Below are positions 26,530 to 34,269 of a stretch of 58,666 bases of DNA, piece after piece. The position numbers were made by a program, and so were the translations under genes. The first letter of the stretch is position 1. Each line of letters begins with the position of its first letter. Location of the stretch: the NCBI GenBank assembly GCA_902789415.1, contig CADAOD010000016.1, positions 1 to 58,666 of the forward strand, written 5' to 3'. Under the pieces are notes generated by a model. The model saw only the letters and a list, made by a program, of their open reading frames with translations. It did not search any database and had not been told where the DNA came from. This stretch comes from an uncultured Prevotellaceae bacterium. GTDB taxonomy: Bacteria > Bacteroidota > Bacteroidia > Bacteroidales > Bacteroidaceae.

Positions 26530-27516
26530 ATGGCATTTGCAAGCGTTTTATTAGATTGGTACAAGGAATACGGTCGCGATTTGCCATGGCGGCAAACTCA
26601 CGACCCTTATGCCATTTGGCTCTCCGAAATCATCCTACAGCAAACACAGGTAAAGCAGGGCTGGGACTACTGGACCCGCTTTATGCACCGTTGGCCCACC
26701 GTAGAGGCACTTGCATCGGCAACCGAAGACGAGGTATTACGCGAGTGGCAGGGTCTGGGCTACTACAGTCGTGCCCGCAACCTGCACTTTGCCGCTAAGC
26801 AGATAGTGGCATTGGGACATTTTCCTGATACGTTAGAGCAGATTAAGAAGCTGAAAGGCGTGGGCGATTACACCGCCGCAGCCATCGCCAGCTTTGCCTT
26901 CGGCATCCCAGCCGCAGTAGTTGATGGCAACGTTTATCGTGTGCTGGCCCGTCACTTCGACATCGATACCCCCATCAACACCACCGAGGGCAAAAAAGTG
27001 TTTGCTACAATGGCCCAAGAGCTATTGCCAGTTGGCAACAATGCTGAATACAATCAGGCCATCATGGACTTTGGCGCCATCCAGTGCACCCCCGCATCGC
27101 CCAATTGCATGTTTTGCCCATTAATCGAAACATGCCAGGCTTTCCGCGAGGGCAAAGTAGCCGAACTCCCAGTAAAACTTAAAACGCTTAAAGTTACCGA
27201 GCGCCACCTCACTTATGTATATATCAGGTGCAACGGTCAAACCGCCATCCATCGCCGTGGTCCTGGCGACATCTGGCAGGGGCTGTGGGAGCCTTGGCTG
27301 ATAGAATCGCCTGCCGATATTCCCCATGATACGGTGTTACTGCGTAAGAACATCAAGCACGTGCTTACCCATCGTGTACTCTACGCCGATTTCTACCTGT
27401 TAGAAATCGGAGAGAAGCCCCAGCTTCCCCCCGATTATATCTGGATTAACGAATCGGATATCGTCGATTACGCTCTCCCGCGCCTCATCGATAAGCACCT
27501 CATCCCTTTGCTTTAA
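26530..27516 (+). CDS. mutY: A/G-specific adenine DNA glycosylase
   Basis: The 328-residue protein has catalytic E33 (WLSEIILQQTQV), helix-hairpin-helix LKGVGDYTAAAIA (108-120), catalytic D132 (VVDGNVYRVLARHF) and the [4Fe-4S] ligands C186, C193, C196 and C202. A C-terminal Nudix-like domain that recognises 8-oxoguanine follows. It removes adenine from A:8-oxoG pairs. Its 3' end overlaps the convergent gene by 17 bp. Confidence 0.94.
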   Translation: MAFASVLLDWYKEYGRDLPWRQTHDPYAIWLSEIILQQTQVKQGWDYWTRFMHRWPTVEALASATEDEVLREWQGLGYYSRARNLHFAAKQIVALGHFPDTLEQIKKLKGVGDYTAAAIASFAFGIPAAVVDGNVYRVLARHFDIDTPINTTEGKKVFATMAQELLPVGNNAEYNQAIMDFGAIQCTPASPNCMFCPLIETCQAFREGKVAELPVKLKTLKVTERHLTYVYIRCNGQTAIHRRGPGDIWQGLWEPWLIESPADIPHDTVLLRKNIKHVLTHRVLYADFYLLEIGEKPQLPPDYIWINESDIVDYALPRLIDKHLIPLL

Positions 27517-27979
27517 GATACTCAGCAAAAATCCTTGCTGCATTCTCCACCTTCGCCGCACACGGACGTGTTTTGTAATATTCCGCCGTGCGCTCCGAAG
27601 CCACATAATTGCTGTGCGCTTTCTCGTAGCCCTTTATGCCTAATATCTCGGCACAGATAATGCTTCCGTTCTCCTCTTTCGATTTGGCCAGCAAATCCTG
27701 CACCACCTTGTAGCAAGCACTCTTGCCTTCGCGGTCGCCACCTTCGGTCTGTCCACAGTCCAGTCCCACCAGCATGACGATACCCGACACGGCACCGCAC
27801 ATCATCCTCATGCGCCCCACACCTCCACCAAAACCAGCGGCAATCTTCTTGGCCAACGTATCATCAAGCCCATACAAGTCGGCAAAGGCTGCCACCACAC
27901 TCTGGCAACAACCATACCCTTGCATAAAATTATCTACTGCACGATTAACTCTCTCGTCTAATTCCTTATCTGTCATCAT
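27500..27979 (-). CDS. C-GCAxxG-C-C family protein
   Basis: The 159-residue protein shows the family's spaced cysteines: YGCCQSVVAAFAD near the N-terminus, GGGVGRMRMMCGAVSGIVML (here MCGAVSG replaces GCAxxG) and two more cysteines at SIICAEILG and TRPCAAKV. The family is thought to be redox-active and may bind a metal cluster; the substrate is unknown. A second ATG (MTDKELDERV) lies one codon downstream. No partner gene is apparent. Confidence 0.85.
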   Translation of the reverse strand: MMTDKELDERVNRAVDNFMQGYGCCQSVVAAFADLYGLDDTLAKKIAAGFGGGVGRMRMMCGAVSGIVMLVGLDCGQTEGGDREGKSACYKVVQDLLAKSKEENGSIICAEILGIKGYEKAHSNYVASERTAEYYKTRPCAAKVENAARIFAEYLKAKG

Positions 27980-28047
27980 TAATATATTGCTTTAAAATTC
28001 TTTGTATCCATCAGGTGTTTGTCGGTCATCTTGATGTATTAAAAGTT

Positions 28048-28422
28048 TTACCACCCTGATGGCAGCACGATGTTCTCTACTTCATGAGCTTTGGCAAACA
28101 GGGGCGATATCTCCTCGTTGGTAAAGCCTGCGATACCGCAACCCACACGAGTTACCAGGAACGTCAGGTCCGGTCGTGTTTTGGCAAACTCGATGAATTC
28201 ATCTACGTAGGGCTTGATAGCATCTACACCGCCATGCATGGTGGGAATGCCGTAGCTCTTTCCTTGCAAACCTACGCCCTGGCCCCAGATGGCACCAAAC
28301 TTACGATAAGCCAACAAGGCAGCTCCGCCACCATGCGCCCCAGCCAGGTTACTACCAAACACAAACACCTCGTTCTCACCAAGCTCCGTTATCCGCTCCG
28401 GCGTCACTCTTTTCTGTTTCAT
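28048..28422 (-). CDS. Macrodomain-like protein (A1S_2505 phage-protein type), stand-alone
   Basis: The 124-residue protein has the features NEVFVFGSNLAGAHGGGAAL, GVGLQGKSYGIPT and FLVTRVGCGIAGF, which read like the loops of an ADP-ribose-binding macrodomain (Gly-rich loop plus the later GxGxxG-type loop). Similar proteins are named after the A1S_2505 phage protein. A longer paralogue lies at 51551-52216. The gene diverges from a Fic gene across a near-perfect symmetric promoter. An AMP- or ADP-ribose-type modification link between the two is inferred. Confidence in the fold is moderate. Confidence 0.65.
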   Translation of the reverse strand: MKQKRVTPERITELGENEVFVFGSNLAGAHGGGAALLAYRKFGAIWGQGVGLQGKSYGIPTMHGGVDAIKPYVDEFIEFAKTRPDLTFLVTRVGCGIAGFTNEEISPLFAKAHEVENIVLPSGW

Positions 28423-28441
28423 ATACTTGTATTTAGAAAGT

Positions 28442-28516
28442 CATCGCTGCAAAGATACAACTTTTTCCTTATTAATTCTTCTGTATTCACAAAAAAGTTG
28501 TATATTTGCAGCGATG
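28442..28516. promoter_or_regulatory. Symmetric divergent promoter of the macrodomain-like and Fic genes
   Basis: Two 25-bp arms (28442-28466 and 28492-28516) are inverted repeats with a single mismatch. Each arm holds a -7 box: TATCTTTG leftward and TATATTTG rightward. Each arm ends in GCAGCGATG. On the right this ATG starts the Fic gene; on the left it opens a four-codon frame (Met-Thr-Phe-stop) before the real gene. The symmetry suggests a common regulator bound to both arms. Confidence 0.75.
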
Positions 28517-29293
28517 TTTGAAGATGAAATAAAAGAATACGAGAGCATCCGAAAGGAGTATCAGCAAAAGATAGCCGACAGGATGGGCAAGAAACAGTGG
28601 ATGGAATATAACGAGATTCTGTTCTCTGCGCATTCTTGTGCTATCGAGGGAAACTCGTTTACGGTTGATGATACCCGCATTCTGCGTGAACAGGGCATGG
28701 CTATGATTCCTGTTGGTCGCTCGTTGTTGGAGTGTACCGAAATGGCCGACCACTTCCGTGCATTCGACTATATGGTTGAAAATCTGGAGCATCCCTTTGA
28801 CGAGGCTCTGTTGAAGGAGGTTAATCGTTTGGTAACCGAGCACACCATTGCTTATCGTGCTCAGGGTGCCATTGCTGGCGAATACACGACTGAGGATATG
28901 GCGGCAGGTGACACGGTATTTGGCGACCACGAAACGCTGATAGCACGAGTGCCCAGTTTGATGGCATCGACGCAAAAGGCCATCAATGATAATCAGCATC
29001 CGATGATAGTTGCAGCGAAGTTCCATGGCTATTACGAATACCTGCACCCGTTCCGCGATGGCAATGGTCGTACAGGTCGTTTGTTATCAAACTTCATCTT
29101 GCTTCGTGCCGGTCACCCCTTGTTGATTGTGAAGCTTGAGGATCGTTCGGCGTATATCTCTGCATTAAAGAAAATCCGTACAGAAGGCACAGACGAGTTT
29201 TTGGTATCGTTCTTCTTCCAGACCGCTATCAAGCGTATGAAAGACGAACTTGCCCAAAAGCGCAAGAACAGCATCCCTACGATGTTCTTCTAG
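28514..29293 (+). CDS. Fic family protein (adenylyltransferase type)
   Basis: The 259-residue protein carries the full Fic motif HPFRDGNGRTGR (178-189) with catalytic His178. It also has an N-terminal inhibitory motif SCAIEGN (41-47; S-x3-E-G/N), which places it with self-inhibited Fic enzymes that carry the inhibitory helix before the Fic core. Fic enzymes move AMP from ATP to hydroxyl side chains of target proteins. The start ATG at 28514 is set by the -7 box TATATTTG ending 5 bp upstream, giving a very short leader. No separate antitoxin is needed if the inhibitory helix works. Confidence 0.9.
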   Translation: MFEDEIKEYESIRKEYQQKIADRMGKKQWMEYNEILFSAHSCAIEGNSFTVDDTRILREQGMAMIPVGRSLLECTEMADHFRAFDYMVENLEHPFDEALLKEVNRLVTEHTIAYRAQGAIAGEYTTEDMAAGDTVFGDHETLIARVPSLMASTQKAINDNQHPMIVAAKFHGYYEYLHPFRDGNGRTGRLLSNFILLRAGHPLLIVKLEDRSAYISALKKIRTEGTDEFLVSFFFQTAIKRMKDELAQKRKNSIPTMFF

Positions 29294-29309
29294 GGGAACT
29301 TGCTACTGA

Positions 29310-29888
29310 TCATAATACTACCAGCTCCCTGGGTAGGGTTATGATTTTCAGACGTTCGTACCAGATACGGTTCGAACCTTCAAAGTGTTTCTGAGTGTGG
29401 CTACTGATAATGTAGTAGCTGGCCGTGTATTCGTCCATCATACTGAGAATAGTCTTTTTTATGCGCGAACATTTCTCGTTAATGGCATTATCAAGAGGAT
29501 TTACCAAATGGTCAACGCCCTCAATAATCTTATCCCTATCCAAACCTTTGGCCGTAGCAGTATAGTACTTTATTAGTTCATCGCGATAGTCGGCCAATCG
29601 TTTAAATTCGATACCCTCCGGATGCGCCAAGAACAGCAGATACACCGCCTTATGCACGGGTTGCAGTTCTATCTCCTTCTGATAATCAGCCAAGATAAAG
29701 CGATAATCTTCCGTGATAATAAGCCGGCTCAATTTGGCCTTAGCAGCCTCTATGCGAAGCTCCTCCAATAATGGCGCACCAATAGCCTTTAGCAACAGAT
29801 CCTTTCGACCTGCTGCATGCAATTGCTTTACCAACGTAGCCACCTGCTCAGCAATCTTCTCTACCGTATTTGGTGACTCGTTGTTCAT
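29310..29888 (-). CDS. Uncharacterised helical protein, paralogue of the gene at 33706
   Basis: The 192-residue protein is unrecognised. It is soluble, charged and helical. Its middle (AVYLLFLAHPEGIEFKRLAD then YRDEL) and end (NAINEKCSRIKK, LPRELVVL) match the protein at 33706-34236 (AVFLLFLKHPEGINFKDLPD, NSINEKCARIRK, LPPELILWE). Its ATG overlaps the ftsZ stop by 4 bp, so it is translationally coupled to that divergent ftsZ. The paralogue sits beside a PIF1-like helicase and near dnaB. A DNA- or division-related regulatory role is only inference. Confidence 0.7.
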   Translation of the reverse strand: MNNESPNTVEKIAEQVATLVKQLHAAGRKDLLLKAIGAPLLEELRIEAAKAKLSRLIITEDYRFILADYQKEIELQPVHKAVYLLFLAHPEGIEFKRLADYRDELIKYYTATAKGLDRDKIIEGVDHLVNPLDNAINEKCSRIKKTILSMMDEYTASYYIISSHTQKHFEGSNRIWYERLKIITLPRELVVL

Positions 29889-31144
29889 TCGACTACGCTC
29901 TTCATCACTTTATCCAACCAAGCCTTCAGTTTCGTTACCGTGGTAGACTCCTTTGGCACAGGCTCCTCCTCTACTTCAGGTGGTTCTGGTTCAACTACTA
30001 CTGGTGGTTCTGGCTCAGGTGCAGGTTCCACGTCAAACTTTATTTCTGTCTGTATAATCCTTTCACCCATAGTGGTGGGCTTTTTAGGCTTATACAATTT
30101 CGGAATCAAGTCCTCGTAATAGTCGTTCTCATCGTGGTGTACCTCTTTCTTCACCTCGTTACTCAGGTCATCCTCCAGGCCCGTAGCCAATATCGTTACC
30201 TTGGCATCCTCACCCAAGGTATCATCCGTAGCCGTACCCCAAATCACATCGATATTAGGATCTAGTTCATCAAAAAAGTCGTCAATCTCCTGTAGTTCGC
30301 GCACATATATCGGATACTCATCGCTGGCATAGATATTAAAAAGGATACGCTTGGCCTTACCGATGTCGTTGCCATAAAGCAATGGTGAATCGAGGGCATC
30401 CACGATGGCCTTTTGTACACGATGATCGCCACTGGCACGCCCCATCGCCATAATGGCACCACCGCCATTACGCATCGTAGTTTCCACATCACGGAAGTCA
30501 CTTTTTATACCTCCATCGCTGGGCATGGTAATCAGTTCCGAGATACCTTTTACCGCATCCATCAGGATATTGTCGGCACGTTGAAAAGCCTCCTTTACCG
30601 AAAGTTCCGAATCGGCATACACATCGCACAATCGCTCGTTGTTCACTATCAGCAAGGCATCCACATTCTTACGCAACTCATCCACACCCTTCAGCGCCTT
30701 GATAATCTTGCGCTTCTTCTCAAAGTAGAAGGGGATGGTAACCACGCCCACCGTAAGCAGGCCCATTTCTCTGGCCACTCCAGCCACCACAGGGGCCGCA
30801 CCAGTACCAGTGCCACCACCCATGCCAGCGGTCACGAACACCATCTTGGTGCCATCGCTCAGTAGCTTCATAATGTCATCGATGTTAGCCTCAGCCTCCT
30901 TCTTTCCAAGTTCAGGATTGGCACCAGCTCCCAAGCCACTCTCGCCCAGCATAATCTTTACAGGCACAGGCGAACGCGACAACGACTGACTATCCGTATT
31001 ACAAACCGCATAAGTCACCCCCTCAACGCCCTCGTTATACATATTCCTAACGGCATTGCAACCACCTCCACCGACACCAATCACCTTGATGATGCCTTGC
31101 ATCTTATCCTCAACAGGACCAAAATTGATAAGCTCTTCACCCAT
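29885..31144 (-). CDS. ftsZ: FtsZ-type tubulin GTPase, divergent and outside a division cluster
   Basis: The 419-residue protein has the tubulin/FtsZ GTP-binding signature [10 protein letters not shown] (109-118), the N-terminal loop [11 protein letters not shown]-type segment, and the C-terminal GTPase subdomain. The T7 catalytic loop reads IKSDFRD (213-219): both aspartates are kept, but the usual Asn before them is Lys. The tail is Pro/Glu/Val-rich and ends in [15 protein letters not shown], without an obvious FLR-type peptide for FtsA binding. No ftsA, ftsQ or mur genes are next to it. It may be a second FtsZ paralogue; whether a canonical one exists elsewhere cannot be seen here. Confidence 0.85.
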   Translation of the reverse strand: MGEELINFGPVEDKMQGIIKVIGVGGGGCNAVRNMYNEGVEGVTYAVCNTDSQSLSRSPVPVKIMLGESGLGAGANPELGKKEAEANIDDIMKLLSDGTKMVFVTAGMGGGTGTGAAPVVAGVAREMGLLTVGVVTIPFYFEKKRKIIKALKGVDELRKNVDALLIVNNERLCDVYADSELSVKEAFQRADNILMDAVKGISELITMPSDGGIKSDFRDVETTMRNGGGAIMAMGRASGDHRVQKAIVDALDSPLLYGNDIGKAKRILFNIYASDEYPIYVRELQEIDDFFDELDPNIDVIWGTATDDTLGEDAKVTILATGLEDDLSNEVKKEVHHDENDYYEDLIPKLYKPKKPTTMGERIIQTEIKFDVEPAPEPEPPVVVEPEPPEVEEEPVPKESTTVTKLKAWLDKVMKSVVE

Positions 31145-31164
31145 ACCTCAAATTATTACTGCTG

Positions 31165-31172
31165 CAAAGATA
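31165..31172 (-). promoter_or_regulatory. Promoter -7 box of the ftsZ operon
   Basis: TATCTTTG on the minus strand lies 20 bp before the ftsZ start; TTGA stands about 19 bp further upstream. It shows that ftsZ is not cotranscribed from the dnaB side only. Confidence 0.6.
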
Positions 31173-31258
31173 CAAATAATCCTCGAAACAATCAACCCTT
31201 CCACCCCTCGCAAGCCTTGCGAAGATCAATTATTCTTTAGTCAAGGTAATAATCATAC

Positions 31259-31525
31259 CTATATCCTATTAAAATTATCGCCAATCTGGTTCCAGAATAT
31301 TCTTGAGAATGCATGACCGTTCACCTTCATTATTCTGCTGATTTTGAAAGTGCGATCCTCCTCTACGTTCAAACAATAAGCCTCGATGTACATAGCCCCA
31401 TACTTACGCGAATACGCAATGTTGTTGATGCTGCATGTTATAACGGTGCCCTTGCGTGTACAGTACTCTATCTTTATCGTCTGTTTCAAAACCACAGCCC
31501 TATGTATTACCTCCTCGATAGTCAT
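31259..31525 (-). CDS. Single-domain WYL-like protein
   Basis: The 88-residue protein consists only of a WYL-type fold: IKIEYCTRKGTVITCSINNI, then AMYIEAYCLNVEEDRTFKIS and RIMKV, the typical order of strands with the EAYC...RTFKISRI pattern. WYL domains bind ligands such as nucleic acids or nucleotides and usually follow an HTH, which is absent here. The gene overlaps the dnaB 3' end by 26 bp, so it is probably cotranslated with the replicative helicase. Function is unknown. Confidence 0.7.
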   Translation of the reverse strand: MTIEEVIHRAVVLKQTIKIEYCTRKGTVITCSINNIAYSRKYGAMYIEAYCLNVEEDRTFKISRIMKVNGHAFSRIFWNQIGDNFNRI

Positions 31526-33059
31526 TGCTTACCTCCACATTAAAAGGGTTATAATCTGCAGGAGGCGGGAACGGCATACTATTTTCCCCACCATTAACCA
31601 TCGAGCCCATAATCTCACCACCTTCAGATGGAGCACGATTACCAATCGAATTATCCTCAGGATTCTCAAATCGTGTAAACTCACCTGCAAAATCCATAAG
31701 AATGATACCTGTCGCACCCTTACGATGCTTGGCAATAATTACCTCCGCCCTGCGATGATAATCAATAAGTCCATCGTCGCTCATCATAATATGATAATAT
31801 TCTGGTCGATGCAGAAACACCACCATATCTGCATCCTGCTCAATGGCACCCGATTCACGCAGATCCGACAACTGAGGTCTCTTACCTTCTGCTCCTTCAC
31901 GTCCCTCTACACCACGATTCAGCTGACTTAGTGCAATTACAGGGATACCCAGTTCCTTAGCCAATCCTTTTAGTGAACGTGAAATAAGCGACACCTCCTC
32001 CTGACGGCTATTATACCTCATACCACTAGCGGTCATCAGTTGCAGATAGTCCACCATGATTAACTTGATGTCGTGTTCACGTTTCAGTCTTCGTGCCTTG
32101 GTCCGCAGTTCGTTAATCGACAAGCCTTCGGTTTCATCGATAAACAGCGGAGCACTCGTCATCACTTCCAGATTCTTGTCCAATCGATCCCAATCATCTC
32201 TGCTCAACTGTCCGTTAAGCAACTTCTTTCCCTCAATCATACATACGTTCGACATCAGTCGATTCGCCAATTGCGTATCAGACATTTCTAGTGAGAAGAA
32301 AGCCATTGGTATCTTCTGGTCGATAGCGATGTTCTTAGCTAACGAGAGAGCAAAGGCTGTTTTGCCCATGGCGGGGCGACCTGCCACAATCACAAGGTCA
32401 GCATTCTGCCATCCACTCGTCATATCATCCAGTTGGTAGAATCCCGTAGGAATACCAGTTATACCACCCGTGTTAGCATGCGCCTGCTCCACAATCTTTA
32501 TCGCCCTGTCGATGATAGGGCCAAGAATAGAGTAATCCTTCTTCATGTTTTTTTGGGTGATTTCAGTTAGCATGCTGTCAGCCTCCTGAATCACATCATG
32601 AACATCCAGAGTCTCGTCGTACGCCTTTTTGCCTATCACGCCAGTATAGTTTATCAGTTGTCGCGACAGAGATTTCTGTGCTACGATGTTTGCATGATAT
32701 TCCAGACTAGCAGATGTCACCACCTTCGAACTCAATTCTGCAATATATCCTGGGCCACCAACCTCCTCAAGCACCCCGTTTCTGGTCAGTTGGTCAGTAA
32801 CAGTCAACATATCTACAGGCTTTTCGTCCATATTCAGTTGCTGTATCGCCTCATAAACCTTCTGATTTCTTGGTTCATAAAAGCTTTCGGGTCTTAGCAG
32901 TTCGCATATCTCTACATACGCTTCCTTGTCAATCATCAGCGCACCCAGCACAGCCTTTTCCACCTCTACAGCCTGAGGCTGAAGATGGCCAAAACTTGCA
33001 TCCAATGCCTGTTGCACTCTCTTACTATTCTTTCTGTATTCACTCATATCACCATTCAT
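31500..33059 (-). CDS. dnaB: Replicative DNA helicase
   Basis: The 519-residue protein has the N-terminal DnaB domain (about 28-130, EKAVLGALMIDKEAYVEICE) and a RecA-type ATPase core with Walker A GRPAMGKT (227-234), Walker B MVDYLQLM and the arginine-rich HRP/KHRKG finger segment. It unwinds DNA at the fork and loads DnaG, encoded at 19155. MSEYRKNS four codons in is an alternative start. A WYL-like gene overlaps its end. Confidence 0.95.
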   Translation of the reverse strand: MNGDMSEYRKNSKRVQQALDASFGHLQPQAVEVEKAVLGALMIDKEAYVEICELLRPESFYEPRNQKVYEAIQQLNMDEKPVDMLTVTDQLTRNGVLEEVGGPGYIAELSSKVVTSASLEYHANIVAQKSLSRQLINYTGVIGKKAYDETLDVHDVIQEADSMLTEITQKNMKKDYSILGPIIDRAIKIVEQAHANTGGITGIPTGFYQLDDMTSGWQNADLVIVAGRPAMGKTAFALSLAKNIAIDQKIPMAFFSLEMSDTQLANRLMSNVCMIEGKKLLNGQLSRDDWDRLDKNLEVMTSAPLFIDETEGLSINELRTKARRLKREHDIKLIMVDYLQLMTASGMRYNSRQEEVSLISRSLKGLAKELGIPVIALSQLNRGVEGREGAEGKRPQLSDLRESGAIEQDADMVVFLHRPEYYHIMMSDDGLIDYHRRAEVIIAKHRKGATGIILMDFAGEFTRFENPEDNSIGNRAPSEGGEIMGSMVNGGENSMPFPPPADYNPFNVEVSNDYRGGNT

Positions 33060-33082
33060 TTTTATTGTTCATCAAAGTGCTG

Positions 33083-33090
33083 CAAAAGTA
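33083..33090 (-). promoter_or_regulatory. Promoter -7 box of dnaB
   Basis: TACTTTTG on the minus strand is preceded by TTGG at 19 bp, a good Bacteroidota promoter, 23 bp before the dnaB start. Confidence 0.6.
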
Positions 33091-33191
33091 GAAGGTATTC
33101 CCATAACACCCAAGAATTAATTTCCTAAATCGCCCTATTGGTGGATAACTTAATACTTATCACCAAACAGTGGATAATTGAGATTTTCGTA

Positions 33192-33614
33192 CTATTCACC
33201 CTCCTTATTTTTCTTCTGTTGTTTCTCCAACCAGGCCTGATCGCTTTTGTTGGATTTTGCCAATATTTCAGCAATCTCCTCCACATCCCGGCCAGCCTTA
33301 TACCGCTCTTTAAGTTCCACCCTGCAAAGTGCCACATTACCACTGCTCTTATCTTGAAACTCCGCTATCAAAGCATTGATTTCCAGATTCTTTATGCGCT
33401 CTTCACGTTTGCCAATCTTATCTTTATACAAAAAATTGAAGATGCACTCTCTCAGCACCTTAGCCTCCTTTGTCCACTTGTTCAAGGTAAGGGTTATCAA
33501 CTCCTGTCTCGAAAGATTTGACAACATATCCACACACTTTCGTAACTCCTCATCGTTCCAACCTGTAAAATGGAACTTCTTTGCCTGTTGTAAAATGTAC
33601 TCGTAATCTGTCAT
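33192..33614 (-). CDS. Charged helical hypothetical protein, 140 aa
   Basis: The start is set at MTDYEYILQQAKKF (33614), because the -7 box TAACTTTG at 33639-33646 lies inside any longer frame. The protein is highly charged and helical (KEERIKNLE-like segments, C-terminal KSNKSDQAWLEKQQKKNKEG) with no membrane segment or known motif. It has its own promoter between the gene at 33706 and dnaB. I do not recognise the family. Confidence 0.6.
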   Translation of the reverse strand: MTDYEYILQQAKKFHFTGWNDEELRKCVDMLSNLSRQELITLTLNKWTKEAKVLRECIFNFLYKDKIGKREERIKNLEINALIAEFQDKSSGNVALCRVELKERYKAGRDVEEIAEILAKSNKSDQAWLEKQQKKNKEGE

Positions 33615-33638
33615 AATGTTATAAAATTGATTTGTTTG

Positions 33639-33670
33639 CAAAGTTAGGATTATACCTCTTTGCCACCAAA
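33639..33670 (-). promoter_or_regulatory. Promoter of the 33192-33614 gene
   Basis: TTTG (minus strand, 33667-33670), 20 bp, TAACTTTG (33639-33646). It decides the start codon of the downstream gene. Confidence 0.7.
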
Positions 33671-33705
33671 CTATTTCAGTCCACAAGCCTTGTGAAAAAT
33701 GCATT

Positions 33706-34236
33706 TTATTCCCAGAGGATTAACTCTGGTGGAAGAGCAATCCTCTTGGTTTGACCGCGTTTACCTTTTATACAATAGTATTCAGCAACGCTACTATCGA
33801 GCATGGTAACAAATGCCTTTCTAATCCTGGCACATTTCTCATTGATAGAGTTGAGCATCGGATTAGTTACATCCTCTATACTTTGCAGAGCTCTATCAGT
33901 AAGCCCCCATGGTCTGATCTTATCGTAAATCCTAGTCAATTCCTCACGATAATCTGGTAAATCCTTAAAGTTGATTCCTTCCGGATGCTTCAAGAAGAGC
34001 AGAAATACGGCTTTAACCAAAGGCTCCAGATGTACCTCTTTATGCTCTTCGCCAAGGAAAATCCTATAGTTCCTACTAATAAACAGTTGTGGGAGCGATG
34101 GCCTCTGAAATAGCTTCGATATAATCTCAGTTTCATTCATGCCATACTCTCTAAGCATCTGCACTTTATCCCTTATTTCTTTAATAAGAAATGTCGAATA
34201 AAAGGTTTTCAACTCATCGTTTGTAGTGTTTGTCAT
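33706..34236 (-). CDS. Uncharacterised helical protein, paralogue of the gene at 29310
   Basis: This protein of about 176 residues shares the HPEGI-F-K/D-L-x-DYR-EL block and the INEKCARIRK block with the 29310 protein, so they form a two-member family in this window. It is soluble with no known catalytic motif. The start at MTNTTNDELKTF is preferred; an upstream ATG at 34263 is possible. It follows the PIF1-like helicase gene by about 34 bp, so it is probably in the same transcript. Function unknown. Confidence 0.65.
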   Translation of the reverse strand: MTNTTNDELKTFYSTFLIKEIRDKVQMLREYGMNETEIISKLFQRPSLPQLFISRNYRIFLGEEHKEVHLEPLVKAVFLLFLKHPEGINFKDLPDYREELTRIYDKIRPWGLTDRALQSIEDVTNPMLNSINEKCARIRKAFVTMLDSSVAEYYCIKGKRGQTKRIALPPELILWE

Positions 34237-34269
34237 AGTTTTGTGTGTTTTAAGGTTCAACATTGTTTG

